Positions 1 to 11,939 of a stretch of DNA of 64,000 bases are shown here, in pieces (the first letter of the stretch is position 1; each line of letters starts with the position of its first letter). The position numbers were made by a program, and so were the translations under genes. This stretch comes from Ophiura sarsii (lineage: Eukaryota; Echinodermata; Ophiuroidea; Amphilepidida; Ophiuridae). The notes below the pieces were generated by a model that did not search any database, was not told the origin of the DNA, and saw only the letters and a program-made list of their open reading frames with translations. The DNA is taken from assembly GCA_035610835.1 (NCBI GenBank), contig CM069452.1:9505109-9569108 (forward strand). The letters run 5' to 3'.

Positions 1-1887
1 ATGTTCAACCCCCACCCTTTATACCGAAAAGGGGACATTTTGGATCCCAAGAGCTTTTTTATAGGGGTCCATCAAATTTGCGTCATGTATGCAATGTATT
101 ATTAAGCTAAAATAGTGTAATGCTTCCGAATTCGGAAGTTGTTCGGAAGTTGATGATATCAAAATACTACCTACTTATGGCACATATCCATCATCAAAAT
201 AAATAATTCTAGGGCACAACAGTAATATGTTGGGTGGTACCAACATAACAAATTAAAAGCTGGCTTTGAAATGTGGCAAAATAGAGCAGAATTTACGATA
301 TAATTCATGGGAGACGGGCTGTCCGTACCAAAAGTCCGTCGGAATATGTTGAAACTTGATTGAAATAATTCGCTGAAATTGGTGGCAAATGTCCTATTTT
401 TTTACAATTTCTTTCAAAATGAATTAAACTACTTTATCTACATGTGATTTGTTTAACCCCCACCCTTTTTATTTTATCTCCACGCTTTATACAACTACAC
501 CCTTTATATGAGAAATATTCGAACCCCCACGCTTTTGTTCATTTTCTGATTTCTGGAGTCCCACGCTGTATAAAGCGTGCCGTCCGGACTATGATTATAC
601 ATTTATACAAGTTTTCTTCACCTCATTTCAAAAAGTCATACTCACCGCCCCCCCCCCCCCCCCCCCAATAAAACCTGATACCAACAGGGACCATTGAAGT
701 TCAAATCTCCACCATAGCCTTGTGCTGACCCCTGCAACAGACAATGTGAAGACCTGGGAGGTTCCCTAGGTACTGGGTTACAATGTCATTCATTAATCCA
801 GTCTCATCAAGATTCTACATGGGACATTCACAATTGCAGCTCTTAGATGACTTCAGGGCTAGAAAGATTCAACTGGGCTGTCAAGACCAATGAACATTCT
901 AAATGTATAAAATACCAGCAAGATAGTTGAGATACACGAACTAAATTCATGTTAACATTGTGTTATTTCAAATGTTATAGATTCTGTAATGTGCATTTGT
1001 ACACGGATTTGGCTACAATTTACTCAGTATGAAATGGGTACAAAATTAATTGCTTTCTGACAGAACTCTTCAGTGCAACTTTAGGTCAAAATGTAAAGAG
1101 TCAAATATTGACACAAACACAATTTTGTCAACTATTTTTGCACATAGACAGTAACTCCAGCCCAAAGACAGTTACTCCAGCCCAGTACCCTGCAATGATA
1201 AGTCACTATTGAAACTTTCGGTGCTTGTGTAAAACCTCACGAAAAAGGGTGTATATATGCCACAGTTTATTAAGCAAATTTTTGAAATCACTAATATTTC
1301 ATTTAGAAAGTTTGTAAAATCCTGAAAAATGGTATTCTGTCCAAGAATGCAAGGGGAAAAGAACTCCATTGCCCATATTTAGGCACATGATGGGAACTGC
1401 ATGAATGACGCAATGGGGATGATGGGGGCATATTGTATCCCCATCAATAAATTTCATCAGGCATCAAACTTTCAGACAGACATTTGTTAATAGATGGATG
1501 GCAGACGATACTGACTTCTTAAGGATGTTCCTATGATAGCTAGAACAAATCTTAATATTGAAGTATATAGCTGGTTGAGTACAACAAAAAAGTCTTTTAT
1601 TGGAGGTGATTCGGGTGTACAAACTGTATGGTTCAAAAAATATAATAAGTCATTTTGAATTTATTTGTATTGTTTTTCGACTAATAGAGGGCAGTCTATT
1701 TTCTTTTCTTTTTTGTTGGTTTTTTGACTCCCTAGGTAAAATTTTCTGGAAAAAGTTTGTTTTTGCTCTAATTTTTTCGTTTATGTAGATGATTACGACA
1801 TTATACCTGACTAGGCGCTCTCAGGCAAACTTTTCAGTTTTATTTCAGGTTATATCCAAACAATTGTTGGATATACTCGTCGGCATT
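1..1887. other. Intergenic DNA, no gene recognised
   Basis: AT-rich sequence without a recognisable coding region. The first 700 bases hold scattered AACCCCCACCC and CCACGCTTTATA words that look like fragments of an old repeat. A run of about 20 C lies at 647-666. Short open frames here are not supported: the one at 444-671 ends in a proline run made by the C tract. Confidence 0.6.
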
Positions 1888-1892
1888 CATCT

Positions 1893-2249
1893 CAGGGGTA
1901 GAATTTCGGTGCGAATCCGCAAATCGATTCGCGTGAAGATTCACGTAAAATCACTACTGCGTGAATCCAGGTGGATTCGCGCAAAAAAAACCAAAAAACC
2001 CTCTTTTTTTCCTTCTTTTTTTCCTTAAGTCCAAAACAGGACCTTAGATGACTGGTATTTGACCCTTAGTCAACAAACATGCCGAATTTGGAAGTTGTGC
2101 AAGCTTATAGCCTTATTCTTGATATTATTTTCATTAATTTCGCAATAATCCATGGATTCTCAAAATTGGCGAGAATCTAGGATTCTCGCGAAATTATTCT
2201 GCGAGAATCTAAATGGACTCTCGCACTGCAGTGCGAATTTCTAGGCCTG
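1893..2249. mobile_element. Short non-autonomous TIR element, hAT-like
   Basis: The left end reads CAGGGGTAGAATTTCG and the right end, on the other strand, CAGGCCTAGAAATTCG. The 5 bp word CATCT sits directly outside both ends (1888-1892 and 2250-2254), consistent with a target duplication. The 357 bp interior repeats the words GAATC/GATTC and GCGAAT in both orientations. No open frame is present. CAGG ends suggest the hAT group, although 8 bp is the commoner hAT duplication length. Confidence 0.55.
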
Positions 2250-2254
2250 CATCT

Positions 2255-2910
2255 GCTTTACACAAATCTACCCTTTTTCTCATTGACAATCTTACAGAGC
2301 TTGAGAATGACACGTAGACTGTGTGTGTATTCTGTGAAGCAATGGGCGAGTCTTTAGAAGAGACTATATACCATCACCGTGACTCACGTCAGTGCTCTTC
2401 CTGTGCCAAATTCACAACAAATGTGCACGGCTGCTTAACCGCCGACGCACAACACACAAACTAGACCTTCCTGTTTGCTACAAGACAAATTGTTGGCCCA
2501 AGTTCAAACACGGTTTGTAATTTGTGTTAGAAAAGTAAGGAGAATTTGACAAAATAAACAAAAACAGGCTTTAATTTAGATAATACAAAATGACAGCTTC
2601 AGAGGGTAAACGTGCGGTCACTGGTCATATGACCTCAAGAAGAGTGTGCCTTGTTTTATTGAAATGGATCCAATATAAAAAGCCCTTCAACGTTACTAAC
2701 CAAGTCAATATGATTTTATTTATTTAGAACCTTTTTTCTTCTTAAAATGTTGATAATCATTAAAATCGTTTTTGGGCCTGAAGAGAGATTTGAAAAATGA
2801 TACAATATAGTAAAACTCAAAAAATTAAGGTTTTAGCCTTTTTGCCAACAGTTGTGCTACAATTTACAATTAGCATTATTCAGGAAATATGTACGACTGC
2901 AGCAAAAGGG
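2255..2910. other. Intergenic DNA, nothing recognised
   Basis: AT-rich sequence with no coding signal, repeat pair or inverted repeat that I could find. Confidence 0.5.
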
Positions 2911-2980
2911 TGCAGTTGTCTCTTGCAGGAAAAGTTGAGATCTTTTAAGATCTCAACTTTTCCTGCAAGAGACAACTGCA
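2911..2980. repeat. Perfect 34 bp palindrome with 2-base centre
   Basis: Arms 2911-2944 and 2947-2980 are exact reverse complements over 34 bases, separated only by TT. The left arm begins TGCAGTTGTCTCTTGCAGG. A second perfect palindrome starts 17 bases further on. The open frame that spans both (2797-3048) follows from the symmetry and is not called as a gene. Confidence 0.95.
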
Positions 2981-2997
2981 AAAAGTTGCAACAACTG

Positions 2998-3047
2998 CAA
3001 AAAGCTCCTTTTGTTGGTATTAAAATACCAACAAAAGGAGCTTTTTG
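2998..3047. repeat. Perfect 24 bp palindrome with 2-base centre
   Basis: Arms 2998-3021 and 3024-3047 are exact reverse complements (left arm starts CAAAAAGCTCC) with AA at the centre. It has the same architecture as its neighbour but an unrelated sequence, so both probably arose by the same kind of event, not by copying. Confidence 0.95.
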
Positions 3048-3642
3048 AATACTTCAAAATGACACCTTTGTGGTTAACATTGGATACTGTTTTCTGATTT
3101 TATGAAGACAAATAACTGTAAAAGTGTCTTGATTTTCTTTGTTTTTCCATGCCTAATTCCATCAATATCTCGAAATGAATTGAACCGACAACTGTACCCT
3201 TTTGCCGCAACAGTACACATTTTACAAAGCATGAAATATATTAATCATTACACATTTAAACGCAATGCAATAAGACTAATAAGGTTAATTACTAAAATGT
3301 TTAATTAATCATAAGAAAATCACATGCATCCTTTGGACTTAGGTACCGGGCATGCATCAATTACACGGTAGAATAAAGTGCCTCATTGTAAATATATGAT
3401 GCACTTTATTTCATCAAAAGACATGATGCATGGCTGGGTACTAAAGTACACTATTTCCCTGTTTCCTTTAAACCATCACAATCACACCATACCGCCCCCC
3501 CCCCCCCCCCCCCCCCCCCCTTTCTGTTGAAAACATTAAACTTTTTTTCTAATAAAATGTTTTATTGAAATAAATCGAAATATTAAATTCTGTCTCACTG
3601 AACGGATGAAATGCAAGGATAGTTTGGTGTGTAGAAAACATG
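3048..3642. other. Intergenic DNA with a 26-base C run
   Basis: No coding signal. An uninterrupted C run occupies about 3495-3520. The rest is AT-rich and unrecognised. Confidence 0.6.
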
Positions 3643-3644
3643 TA

Positions 3645-4121
3645 CCGTATTATCCCTATTAAGCGCCCAGGGCGGTTAACTAAGTCATTTTGGGTGGGCG
3701 CTTATTTGTATACTGATTTACAAAGTTGTTGACCGTCAAGGTTGCAAAATTCAACAACCTTTACATCCCAAGACTGCAAAATTCGATGTTTTGCAATTCA
3801 AGATGGTGGCCTCCACGATTGACAAATAACACGAAACGTGCGTATTTTGGATGGTTTCTGTTGCTGTTTGAAGGCATAGCACATGGTTTAAGTTCACTTT
3901 TGGATCACAAACAATATGTCAAGTATGTCTGAAGTTAAAATAACCACAATGTCCTCTTTATTTTCAAGCAATTAGTAGTCCAAGACTTAGTGTGATGTGA
4001 GTAACTTTTAAGTAAGCTTATCTTTTGGGTGGGCGGTTAATTAGTATATATTTTTAAAGTCACCTGAGAAAAAGGGGGTGGGCGCTTATAAGGTCCTGGG
4101 CGCTTAATAGGGATAATACGG
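3645..4121. mobile_element. TA-flanked MITE, GGGCGCTTA family, copy 1
   Basis: Termini are inverted copies of CCGTATTATCCCTATTAAGC, flanked on both sides by TA (3643-3644, 4122-4123). The 477 bp element has no credible coding frame. GGGCG(C/G)TTA-type words occur about six times, near both ends and internally. A second copy lies at 13530-13994. The TA duplication and short length fit a Tc1/mariner-type non-autonomous element. Confidence 0.85.
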
Positions 4122-4123
4122 TA

Positions 4124-4471
4124 GTGGAAATGGAAGCATCACTGGCTAATTACATTTTTCCACAATTGCAATAAAATGACACGTGTGTTATCCCATAGAG
4201 TGACTAGGCCCTGTGATTCATGTTTGGTAGGGATTACAGGGATGGTACTGACCTATGACATCATGAAGAGTTAGCAAAAAGTAAACAGCAACTGTGTGGA
4301 AGTGAGGGGTCACCACTCACGATTCATACATTTTCACCAAATACAGGAAAATAGACAGTTCACAATTTGTAAATTTAGTCCATTTCATTTATTGATACAC
4401 ATTTCATGGACCATTTGAGAAATTCACAGAAATAAAAATCCTCTTGAAAAAAACTACCTAGTGAGCGAAGA
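4124..4471. other. Intergenic DNA, nothing recognised
   Basis: AT-rich spacer between two short transposons, with no coding or repeat signal seen. Confidence 0.5.
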
Positions 4472-4479
4472 GGTTTAGC

Positions 4480-4952
4480 CCGGGGGGGGGGGGGGGGGTA
4501 GACTCAACTTTTTTGAGGGTAGGGGTGTGCCGCACATGGTCTCAAAAAGGGGGCAACAGAACTGACCTGATTGGATTTTATGACGAAAAATAGGGTCTTA
4601 GGAACTGATTTTTTCAAAAAAGTAGGTCTTGAGAACTGGCCTATAGTTCAATTTTGATTAGCAAGAACGCAAATTTTCATTTTTTTGGTTTTAGAACGCA
4701 AACTTTTCGAAGAATTGGGGCTTTGGAATGCAAAATTTCATGTTGTTTGAATTTTCAATAAAATTGGGGTCATAAGAACTGATACAGGCTCAAAAAGGGG
4801 GGTCATAAGAGCTAGCAGCAGAGGGTGAAAAGGGGGGGGGGGGGTCTTCAGCGCGGCACATACCTATACCCTTTTCCAAAAGGGGGATCTTCAGCGCGAC
4901 ACATGCCTATACACATGCCTATACCAATGTCAGTGCCCCCCTCCCCCCGGGG
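4480..4952. mobile_element. Short TIR element with CCGGGGGG ends
   Basis: The left end is CCGGGGGGG followed by a long G run; the right end is a C-rich run ending CCCCGGGG. GGTTTAGC lies outside both ends (4472-4479, 4953-4960), an apparent 8 bp target duplication. The interior repeats degenerate units with AAGAACTGAT/GAGAACTGG and GGGGTC words, and GCGC(A/G)(A/G)CACATRCCTATAC occurs twice near the right end. The exact boundary is uncertain because the ends are homopolymers. Confidence 0.6.
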
Positions 4953-4960
4953 GGTTTAGC

Positions 4961-5388
4961 TTGGATCAAGTAGAGATAGGTGAAAGTTCATATTTAGAAT
5001 CAAAAGCATCAAGATACACTCTACTTTTTTGAGATAGATATTATAAAATTCATGTGGAGGTCATCCTATGTCAACTGAGGTCAAATTAGTTCCCTTTGAC
5101 ATCATTCCATGGAATTTCTTTAAAAGTATCATATAAAACTGCATACATTTATTTGAAAATAATTCAAAGGTTATCTCAGGCAAGGTCAAATCAGTTCCTG
5201 TTAAGATTTCTATGAAATTTGATGGAAAAGATCAAAGAATTGTTGAAGGAAATTTCAAAGGTGAAGTCAAAATCATCTGGTGAAATTTATGGAAACATTA
5301 TCATGATTATTTCCTGCTGTCAATTGTTATTCTGCTACTAACCCTCCCTTACCCTCGATCACAAGGTATAACATGCTAGTCACTTTCC
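4961..5388. other. Intergenic DNA, nothing recognised
   Basis: AT-rich, with several GAGGTCAAAT-like words but no ordered repeat and no coding frame. Confidence 0.45.
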
Positions 5389-5392
5389 TTTA

Positions 5393-5599
5393 CCCCGTGA
5401 GAACTACCGGCCGATTGGTCAGAAAGATAGATACATCATTTATTGCTCCAATCAGAGACAGTGTTAGAATAATTGTATCCCTAATAAAGATTGGAGTGAA
5501 ATATTTTACAAGCTGCATTTTAATTGGCTATTAAAATGAGTATATCTTGCAATAAACCAATCAGAACCACTGTAAGATAGACAGGTAGACCCCAGGGGG
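5393..5599. mobile_element. 207 bp TTAA-flanked MITE, copy 1
   Basis: A near-copy of 59139-59345, sharing GAGAACTACCGGCCGATTGG near the left end and AGATAGACAGGTAGACCC near the right. The right flank is TTAA (5600-5603); the left flank TTTA is presumably a mutated TTAA. Ends are inverted (CCCC..GAG / CT..GGGG). TTAA targets are typical of piggyBac-type elements. No coding frame. Confidence 0.75.
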
Positions 5600-5603
5600 T
5601 TAA

Positions 5604-6265
5604 TAATTGCCCCACTAGCAGAGAGCGCCAGGTTTTGAAAAAAAACTGTTTTAAAACCCTGAATCCCATGGGTTATTGTGGATTTTCAGCCAATCAATTA
5701 CCAAACAATTATTTTTTTAATTACTTAATATGTAAAATCATACATTCATGTTTTGCTCCTCATCAAACAAGATTTTTTTCACGTGACTGCTTAGTGTGTG
5801 TTTTGAGGCACTGCCTTGGGTCAAAAAGTCGAAATAAAGTAAATTTTCACAAAACTCAGAAATGACAGCTTTCTACAGATTTTCCACTTAAAAATTATCT
5901 TAAATAATAATTCTATACGTAAAATCCAGATCATTTCATAGCAAGTTGACCTTGCAGTTAATAACAGGAAGTCATTATGTCACTCCCAAGATGAGTGTCT
6001 TGTTTTCTGTTATTTGAAAAGATTTCACTCAAATTTAGAATGAACCTGTTTATACTCTGCTATTATTCATTGGAGATGTTTCCAGCTAAAGGTGCATGGA
6101 TTTACCGTTACGCCTTTAGATTAGAGCCAATCACATTTATTTCAGGTCATTTAATGATTTCTGTCACCAAATAATTGTATAATGGCAGTGTCTTTGTTGA
6201 CATTTCTTCTTGATCCATATCAATGTATCATATCTTCTTTATATTTCTTTATGTTTATTTATAAT
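5604..6265. other. Intergenic DNA, nothing recognised
   Basis: AT-rich sequence; the 76-codon open frame at 5635-5865 has no recognisable features and is not called. Confidence 0.45.
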
Positions 6266-6270
6266 ACTAT

Positions 6271-6656
6271 AAAGGGTGCAAGCGAGTCCCGGTAGTCCCG
6301 CCCGAAAATGTCGCGTCCCAGAAACAAAAATCCCCTTCCCGAATCCCGAAAATAAACGACCGACAAAATAACAGTAAGTTTACTGAAAAAACAAACTTGT
6401 CAGCTAAATCACCGTATTATTTATGCAAATTTATAGTGGAGATTCATTTGAAATGGATTTATTTCGTCAAATCTGTGAATTTAATTATCCCTAAAATGTG
6501 ATTTTTGCAGTGCCACCATCTTGAAAAAACGCATGATACAAAAGAGGGCGCCCTAAAAATCAACCGAGGGCATGATTGGAGAAATTTGGGAATCCAGAAT
6601 CCTGCCTAAATTGGCCGGAGCATGATTTCCCAAAAATCCCAGCCCTAAATACAATT
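6271..6656. mobile_element. Possible short element rich in TCCCG/AATCCC
   Basis: The left edge carries AGGGTGCAAGCGAGTCCCGG; the right edge read on the other strand is AGGGCTGGGATTTTTGGG. CCCG and AATCCC words cluster between them. The interior resembles other word-repeating elements in this window, but I could not define a target duplication, so limits are approximate. Confidence 0.35.
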
Positions 6657-6659
6657 CTG

Positions 6660-9330
6660 GTAAATTATAAGTTGTGCAATCTTATTGCAATTCATGATAT
6701 GAGAAGTGATTTGAGTTTCATATGTTAAGTGTTATAAAAGGTTTTTAAATTGTCGTTTTATCATAATTAAAAAAAGCATTTTGACAAGCCACTTAATACA
6801 ACTTTACAAGTCAAGAGTATGAAATAGGGCAGGGACGTATTTGATTACACATTGACAAATTATCACGATCGCCGCAGAAAAGAAAATAGAAAACGGAATA
6901 GAAACAACATTGTAATTTTGTATGATAAGATGACGACCGGTTTATCAAGAAAACAGAATAGAAACGCTGTCGTAGTTAGAAATATGGTGGTCACAGTCCA
7001 CAGGCTGAACAAGTAGGTAATACAGAAAGCTCCTTGCCGGGAAATTTGAGCATTTGGAGGGGAAAATTGGCATTTGGAGGGAAATGTTACTCTTTCATTA
7101 AGAAATGCATTCCATTTTGGAGGGAACTTTGGAATCGCTTGCCAGAAAAAAAAACATTTTTTCAGGCCATGATGGTGGTTAATACAAATGTAACGCTGCA
7201 GTACTTAGGGTCACTTTGAACCTTTTTAATGACATTTACGACAAATACTGTAGTCATCATTGAAATATTTGTTATTCATTAAACAGACGGACTTTAAGTT
7301 GAAATTTACTACGGGACACAAACCTTGTGTGTGTAACACATACTTCCGGATCACGGTCCCATGCATAAAATAATAAATAACCTATTTTATGCGAGGCTCT
7401 GAATCAGCAATATTATGTATGTATGTATACAATTAAAATATATATTCAACTCTTGAATATTCAACTTCTTTTGAATGGTTTATAGATCTGCTTTTGCAGG
7501 GAAACCTTGTTTTCAGCGTGCGATGGTCTTGTTAGCGACGTTGTTGCTATCACTCAGTGGATCATATACATGACTAAGTATGTAGGTCCCCTCCTCGTGT
7601 TAAGAGTCTTGTCTCCCCTCCTGACATCAATTACTTTTCTGATTTCCCCAAACATTTCATTTTGCTCTCTGACTATGATCCTTGTCTCATCCCAAGAAAT
7701 CAAGCAATTGCTTTGGTAACCTGGTCCATTTTTTATAGCTAACTTGGTATACTCCTTTTCTGATGCATTTCAAAAAAATCTACACTGTAGTGTACTTTTT
7801 ATTTTTTTACTTTTTTAGTCGCTTCATCGATAATGAGACCATTGCACTCGGGAAACAAGGATTCCTGCAAAAGCATTCAGAGGAGTCCTCCCCTCCAATA
7901 AATGTTGTGGGATGAAATATCAATTTACACAAATCAACCTGGTTTTGATAAACATAAATTTTATCTACATATCTCTACAAAACTATTATTTTCACCAAAC
8001 CAACTGCTACTGACACTACAATAAAAGGTCTGATGGTTTAGGAGCAAAGGCTAAGGCAAGCTTGAAGCCTAACCAATGCCTAGATTGACCTGACTGACAC
8101 CGAAGGGATACATTGTAAAAGTGGTAATTCTTGCACGATTATTTGTTCGCGCTTTGCAGATTTAAACTATTTTGCATGTTTTTAAATCCACGATTTAAAA
8201 CTTCACCACATAGACCTATGCGCAAAAGAAATACATTAGCATATTATTATTTTCGTGGTAGTTGCTTCGAGCGCCAAAATCATGGACCTTTCCACTATTA
8301 CAGAACTAGTAGTAAAAGGTCCGATAGTAACCATTGGATTGTGTCAACAACCTCCCGGTGTCCCGAAACTTTCGCAATTGATTTTTAACAGTGACCTTTG
8401 TATCCTTGTTTACTTTTGTTGATATCAGCCTAATCATGTTGATTAATACAATATGAGCTGAGATAACGATGCTCCTTCCTATTGATGATCGACGATTAGA
8501 CTCTTGAAAAGTCTAGATAAGTCGGGACATATTCTGACCAAGTTTAACGTATCTTGAAACTGACCTAGATTGATACAGTTGATTGATCACAAATCGATAG
8601 CGTTTTATCAACTTTTCGCCTATAGTACAAAGCCCCTGAATACATTTTAAGTTTATTTATAGCCTAAGAGTTACTATTTATAGACAAAAGGCCAAGGGGT
8701 TGAGCTAAAAATAGCTCTTTTTACTAAGTGATTCTATATATGGTAACTAGCAGTCGGTCATGGCAGGAATCAGCAGATTATAGACGTCAGCACCATGATG
8801 CAAACATGGCCGGGAAGTTAACAGATATTATCACGTGCTGCTGCTGCTGCTTGCTTGCTGCTTCATCATACCATATGATCATACTACATGTATTTGCTTG
8901 CTTCTATCTGCTTGCATGCTGGTGTAGTCTCCGATAGACACTAGTCTCTGATATTTACTAGTCTCTGTTACATGATGCGCATCAGCAGCCCCAGGCGCTA
9001 TGACTAGGAGTTAACTAACACATAACAGGGTGGCTATATACCAAGAATGAGGCTATTATAAAACTTCAAAAACCTTAATTTTATAAATAGCAACAGCATT
9101 TTACAGAGTGCTTGATTAATTGAATTTAATATTTTGGCTGCATGCATTTATACAAAGTAAACATTACTATCTGAAAAACCAGAAATCACAAGAATATCTT
9201 TATTTCTTCTTTAGAGATGTAAATAAGGTGAAGCTGAAAACATTTTAATATTTGACCTTGACCCTAACTCACCTGAGCATTCACTAGGGCCAAACAAAAT
9301 CTCAACATGGCATTGATTCGATGATGTCAT
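6660..9330. other. Long intergenic stretch, no gene recognised
   Basis: About 2.7 kb of AT-rich sequence. It holds a short ATGT microsatellite near 7425-7440 and a GCT-rich patch near 8838-8862. Open frames of 60-85 codons occur (7034, 7507, 8131, 8728), but none shows a domain, signal peptide or splice context that I recognise. Confidence 0.45.
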
Positions 9331-9349
9331 CGTCCGAGCTTATAATCGC

Positions 9350-9560
9350 TGCCCTGGGCTGCGTTGAAAGTTTTGCTCGTTGGTTACGGACGCGGCCCGT
9401 GATGATCCGGGGGTCGAATCCAGAGGTTTGTTGGATAAAAAAATCATACTTTGTCCCCTCCACCCCCGATCCACACCAAAACATAGCACAGCTGGTTATG
9501 TTTCATGGTCACAGGTGTGTAGATAGCTTGTATGATAGACAAAAATGGTAATGTTTGCCA
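9350..9560 (+). mobile_element. Possible tRNA-derived SINE fragment
   Basis: GGGGGTCGAATCCAG near 9410-9424 resembles a pol III B box, and TTGCTCGTTGGTTACGG about 40 bases upstream resembles an A box. This is the layout of a tRNA-like SINE head. Acceptor and anticodon stems do not fold into a proper cloverleaf by eye, so it is not called as a tRNA gene. No second copy is present in the window to define the ends. Confidence 0.35.
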
Positions 9561-10830
9561 GTTTGCGTTTGATGACTGGATCCTTAAAAACAGTTCAACT
9601 GCTTACTTTTACAATATTAGTTGCATCCAACAAGGTTTTTAGGATAAAGAAAATATGTTTCTGGGGTAAGCTTTAGAATACTCCCCCCCCCCCCCCCCCC
9701 TCCCCTTCTGGACTCTTGTGTATATATATATGCCCTCATTGTCCAAATTTCACCGGCTTAATAGTACAAGAGGGCTCTATCTGAATCAAGCCCGTCAGAC
9801 ATGGTAAGAATTAGTTGTTTGGCTTGAAAAATTAAGCTAAAAAGTGCTAAGATTATCTCTAATAAGATTGATAACTTACAAGACAAAATCATGTAATCTA
9901 ATCAAATCCAATGACAGCTAAGTGCCCTGAGGTTTACTGTATGAGATGTATGGAATTTAGAACAAGTATGTAACACAGCCAACACTGAATGAAGCCCGAT
10001 CCATCTAGTCATTCAGTCATACTTATTCGCATAAGAAAAATGCTGTGAATTTCGAGAAAAAATGCATCCGAGCTAGCAATTGATGTTTACCGATAACTAG
10101 AGGCGGCACATACCCTGTTATTGGTATGCAATGACGTATGTTTAGATGGGGAGTCGCTCCTAGCAGGCCCAACACTGTTAGGTCCCACCAATAGTGTAAT
10201 GGATGGGATAGTGCTGTGAAGATTTACCTCCAGTAGAGAGTAATTCCTCACACAGTCAGCACCTTCATTCCCGCGAGTGTCACTGCCCTTTGTAACCATT
10301 AACCCTTAAAACATAAGGCTAATCTAATCTATGTTACTTGCCTATCACATTTATGTGGGCTAGCTTAGTGTGGGGGTAGTAGGGGGAAGTGTGTTTTGGT
10401 ATAATGGGAGGGTGAATGTGATTTTTATTTTCCAAATTCTGTATGACCAGAAAAATACAGTTACATGTATGTGGTACCACTGACGCCAAATGAAAATAAA
10501 TGTTTGTTTCCGGAAACCTGACCAACCCTAAAAAAACTGCGGGCCGCAAAAGTTTTATCAACATTTTGAAAAAATACAATTTATTTTCTACCTACCGTTC
10601 GTATTTTTTCAGCCCAAATTTACGGAATTGTATTGATAGAATAAAAAAATTACAATCCCATTTTGCCGAAGGTCAATTTTAATGTACAAATTTCCATGAA
10701 TTCTGCAACAATTCAGAACTTTTACTTTGACATGAATATTCAAACTATATATTGACCCTATCACGACACTCAATCGACTCAATGCGTTAGCGCAGCCATT
10801 GCCACAACCGTGCATGTCTATCGATGAAAG
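9561..10830. other. Intergenic DNA with a C run
   Basis: A run of about 17 C near 9684-9700, followed by a short TATATATATA tract. Otherwise unrecognised AT-rich DNA; open frames on both strands lack features. Confidence 0.45.
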
Positions 10831-10831
10831 G

Positions 10832-10960
10832 AATATGGTACAGCCTATACATTATTTGAGACCATGACGTATAGCAAAACAGCTACAAACTATATTTTAT
10901 TCAAATTCTTATTTTATAGTTTATTGGTTATTTTTATCTTTTATTATAAAAATAAAAGTT
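10832..10960 (+). repeat. About 125 bp dispersed repeat, copy 1
   Basis: Begins TATGGTACAGCCTATACATT and ends in AT-rich TTATAAAAATAA. It matches 12829-12958 in direct orientation with a few substitutions and small indels. No terminal inverted repeats were seen. The two copies are 2.0 kb apart; an LTR interpretation is not supported. Confidence 0.8.
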
Positions 10961-11440
10961 GATATTTATTTATTATGATGGTTTTCTATTTTTGTTTCTG
11001 TCAAATTGTCTAATTATTAATGAGTGCCGCGGAGAACAAATAAATAAAAATAGAAAACGTGTTTGCGTGCGATTTTTAATGGGTATATCACTAAGGTAAA
11101 TGTTTATTTGGATCAGAATGGGAGATACGGTAAAACTGGCCGCACACGGCGAGGGGACGCTAAAAGGGAAGAAAACAGTAAGCCTTTTAGCTTTAGAAAA
11201 TGCGATAGCCAACTGCGGGAGAAGGAAAAAAATCTTACAAAACTCATTTTAAAACCTTTTTTTTTTCCCCCTTCTTTTTCTAAAAATAAAATAATTTTAT
11301 AAAATGAAATGTTTTCCCGACCGACCCTCTTTTTTCAGCATGTTTCCGGAAACAAACAATTTTTTTATTAGGCCTGATTTATATCTGTTTGGAAACACTG
11401 CGATGGTCATAGCATAATGCAATGACCTCAACAAAAATTG
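10961..11440. other. Intergenic DNA, nothing recognised
   Basis: AT-rich, with homopolymer T and A tracts near 11260-11300. The overlapping small frames on both strands have no recognisable content. Confidence 0.45.
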
Positions 11441-11583
11441 CCTGTTAAGAACCTCATTATGTAAAACACCATGGGTCACCCACCACCTCTTCAAAGCAAG
11501 TCATTGCCTCCAACCTCATCATGCAAGTGAAATATGGAAATACCATACCTTTGTCACCTATCTCTTACAAACACAGGGGAGGG

Positions 11584-11935
11584 GGGGGGGGCAAGATTTA
11601 TCTTCAACGACTACAGATGGACCAGCAGCGTCACCAACATGATAATGGTATCAAACTGGGACGCTCTAGAGCACAGAAGGTGCTCAGCTTGACTTGCCAT
11701 GCTGAACAAGATCACACTGGGTCAGGTAGCCATTCCGACACAAACAAAAATGTGTACAACCGCTCCAAAACACGCAGTTCTTCAAGACTTAACCATGCAG
11801 TAAGTAAAGTATTCACCAGCAGAGGCAATCAATACAACAACTACTTCTTCCTTACTCACAATCCGTCAATGGAATCAACTCCCTCAAACCATAGTTAACA
11901 TCAACAATCCCGACAAGTTCAGACCACCATTGCAG
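11584..11935 (+). mobile_element. Decayed 3' part of a LINE reverse-transcriptase ORF
   Basis: Reading GCA AGA TTT from about 11592 gives ARF..NDYRWTSSVTN and later NWDALEHRR and LAMLNKI. This is the pattern after the catalytic domain of CR1/jockey-like LINEs, where an 'ARFV..NDY..SSVT..L..L.W..L..RR' block is usual. After a frame change, FLLTIRQWNQLPQTIVNI gives the terminal 'R.WN.LP..V' block. One in-frame stop and at least one frameshift show it is dead. No tail or target duplication was found. Confidence 0.65.
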
Positions 11936-11939
11936 ATTT

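Noticed and set aside
444..671. 75-codon frame ending in a proline run
   Set aside because: The proline run is the translation of a C homopolymer; nothing else suggests coding. The same applies to frames at 22674-22992, 33179-33435, 46004-46198 and 63130-63369.
2797..3048. 83-codon frame across the twin palindromes
   Set aside because: The open frame follows from the palindrome sequence; no start context or family features.
9350..9430. Functional tRNA gene
   Set aside because: B-box-like word only; no complete acceptor, D and anticodon stems could be drawn.
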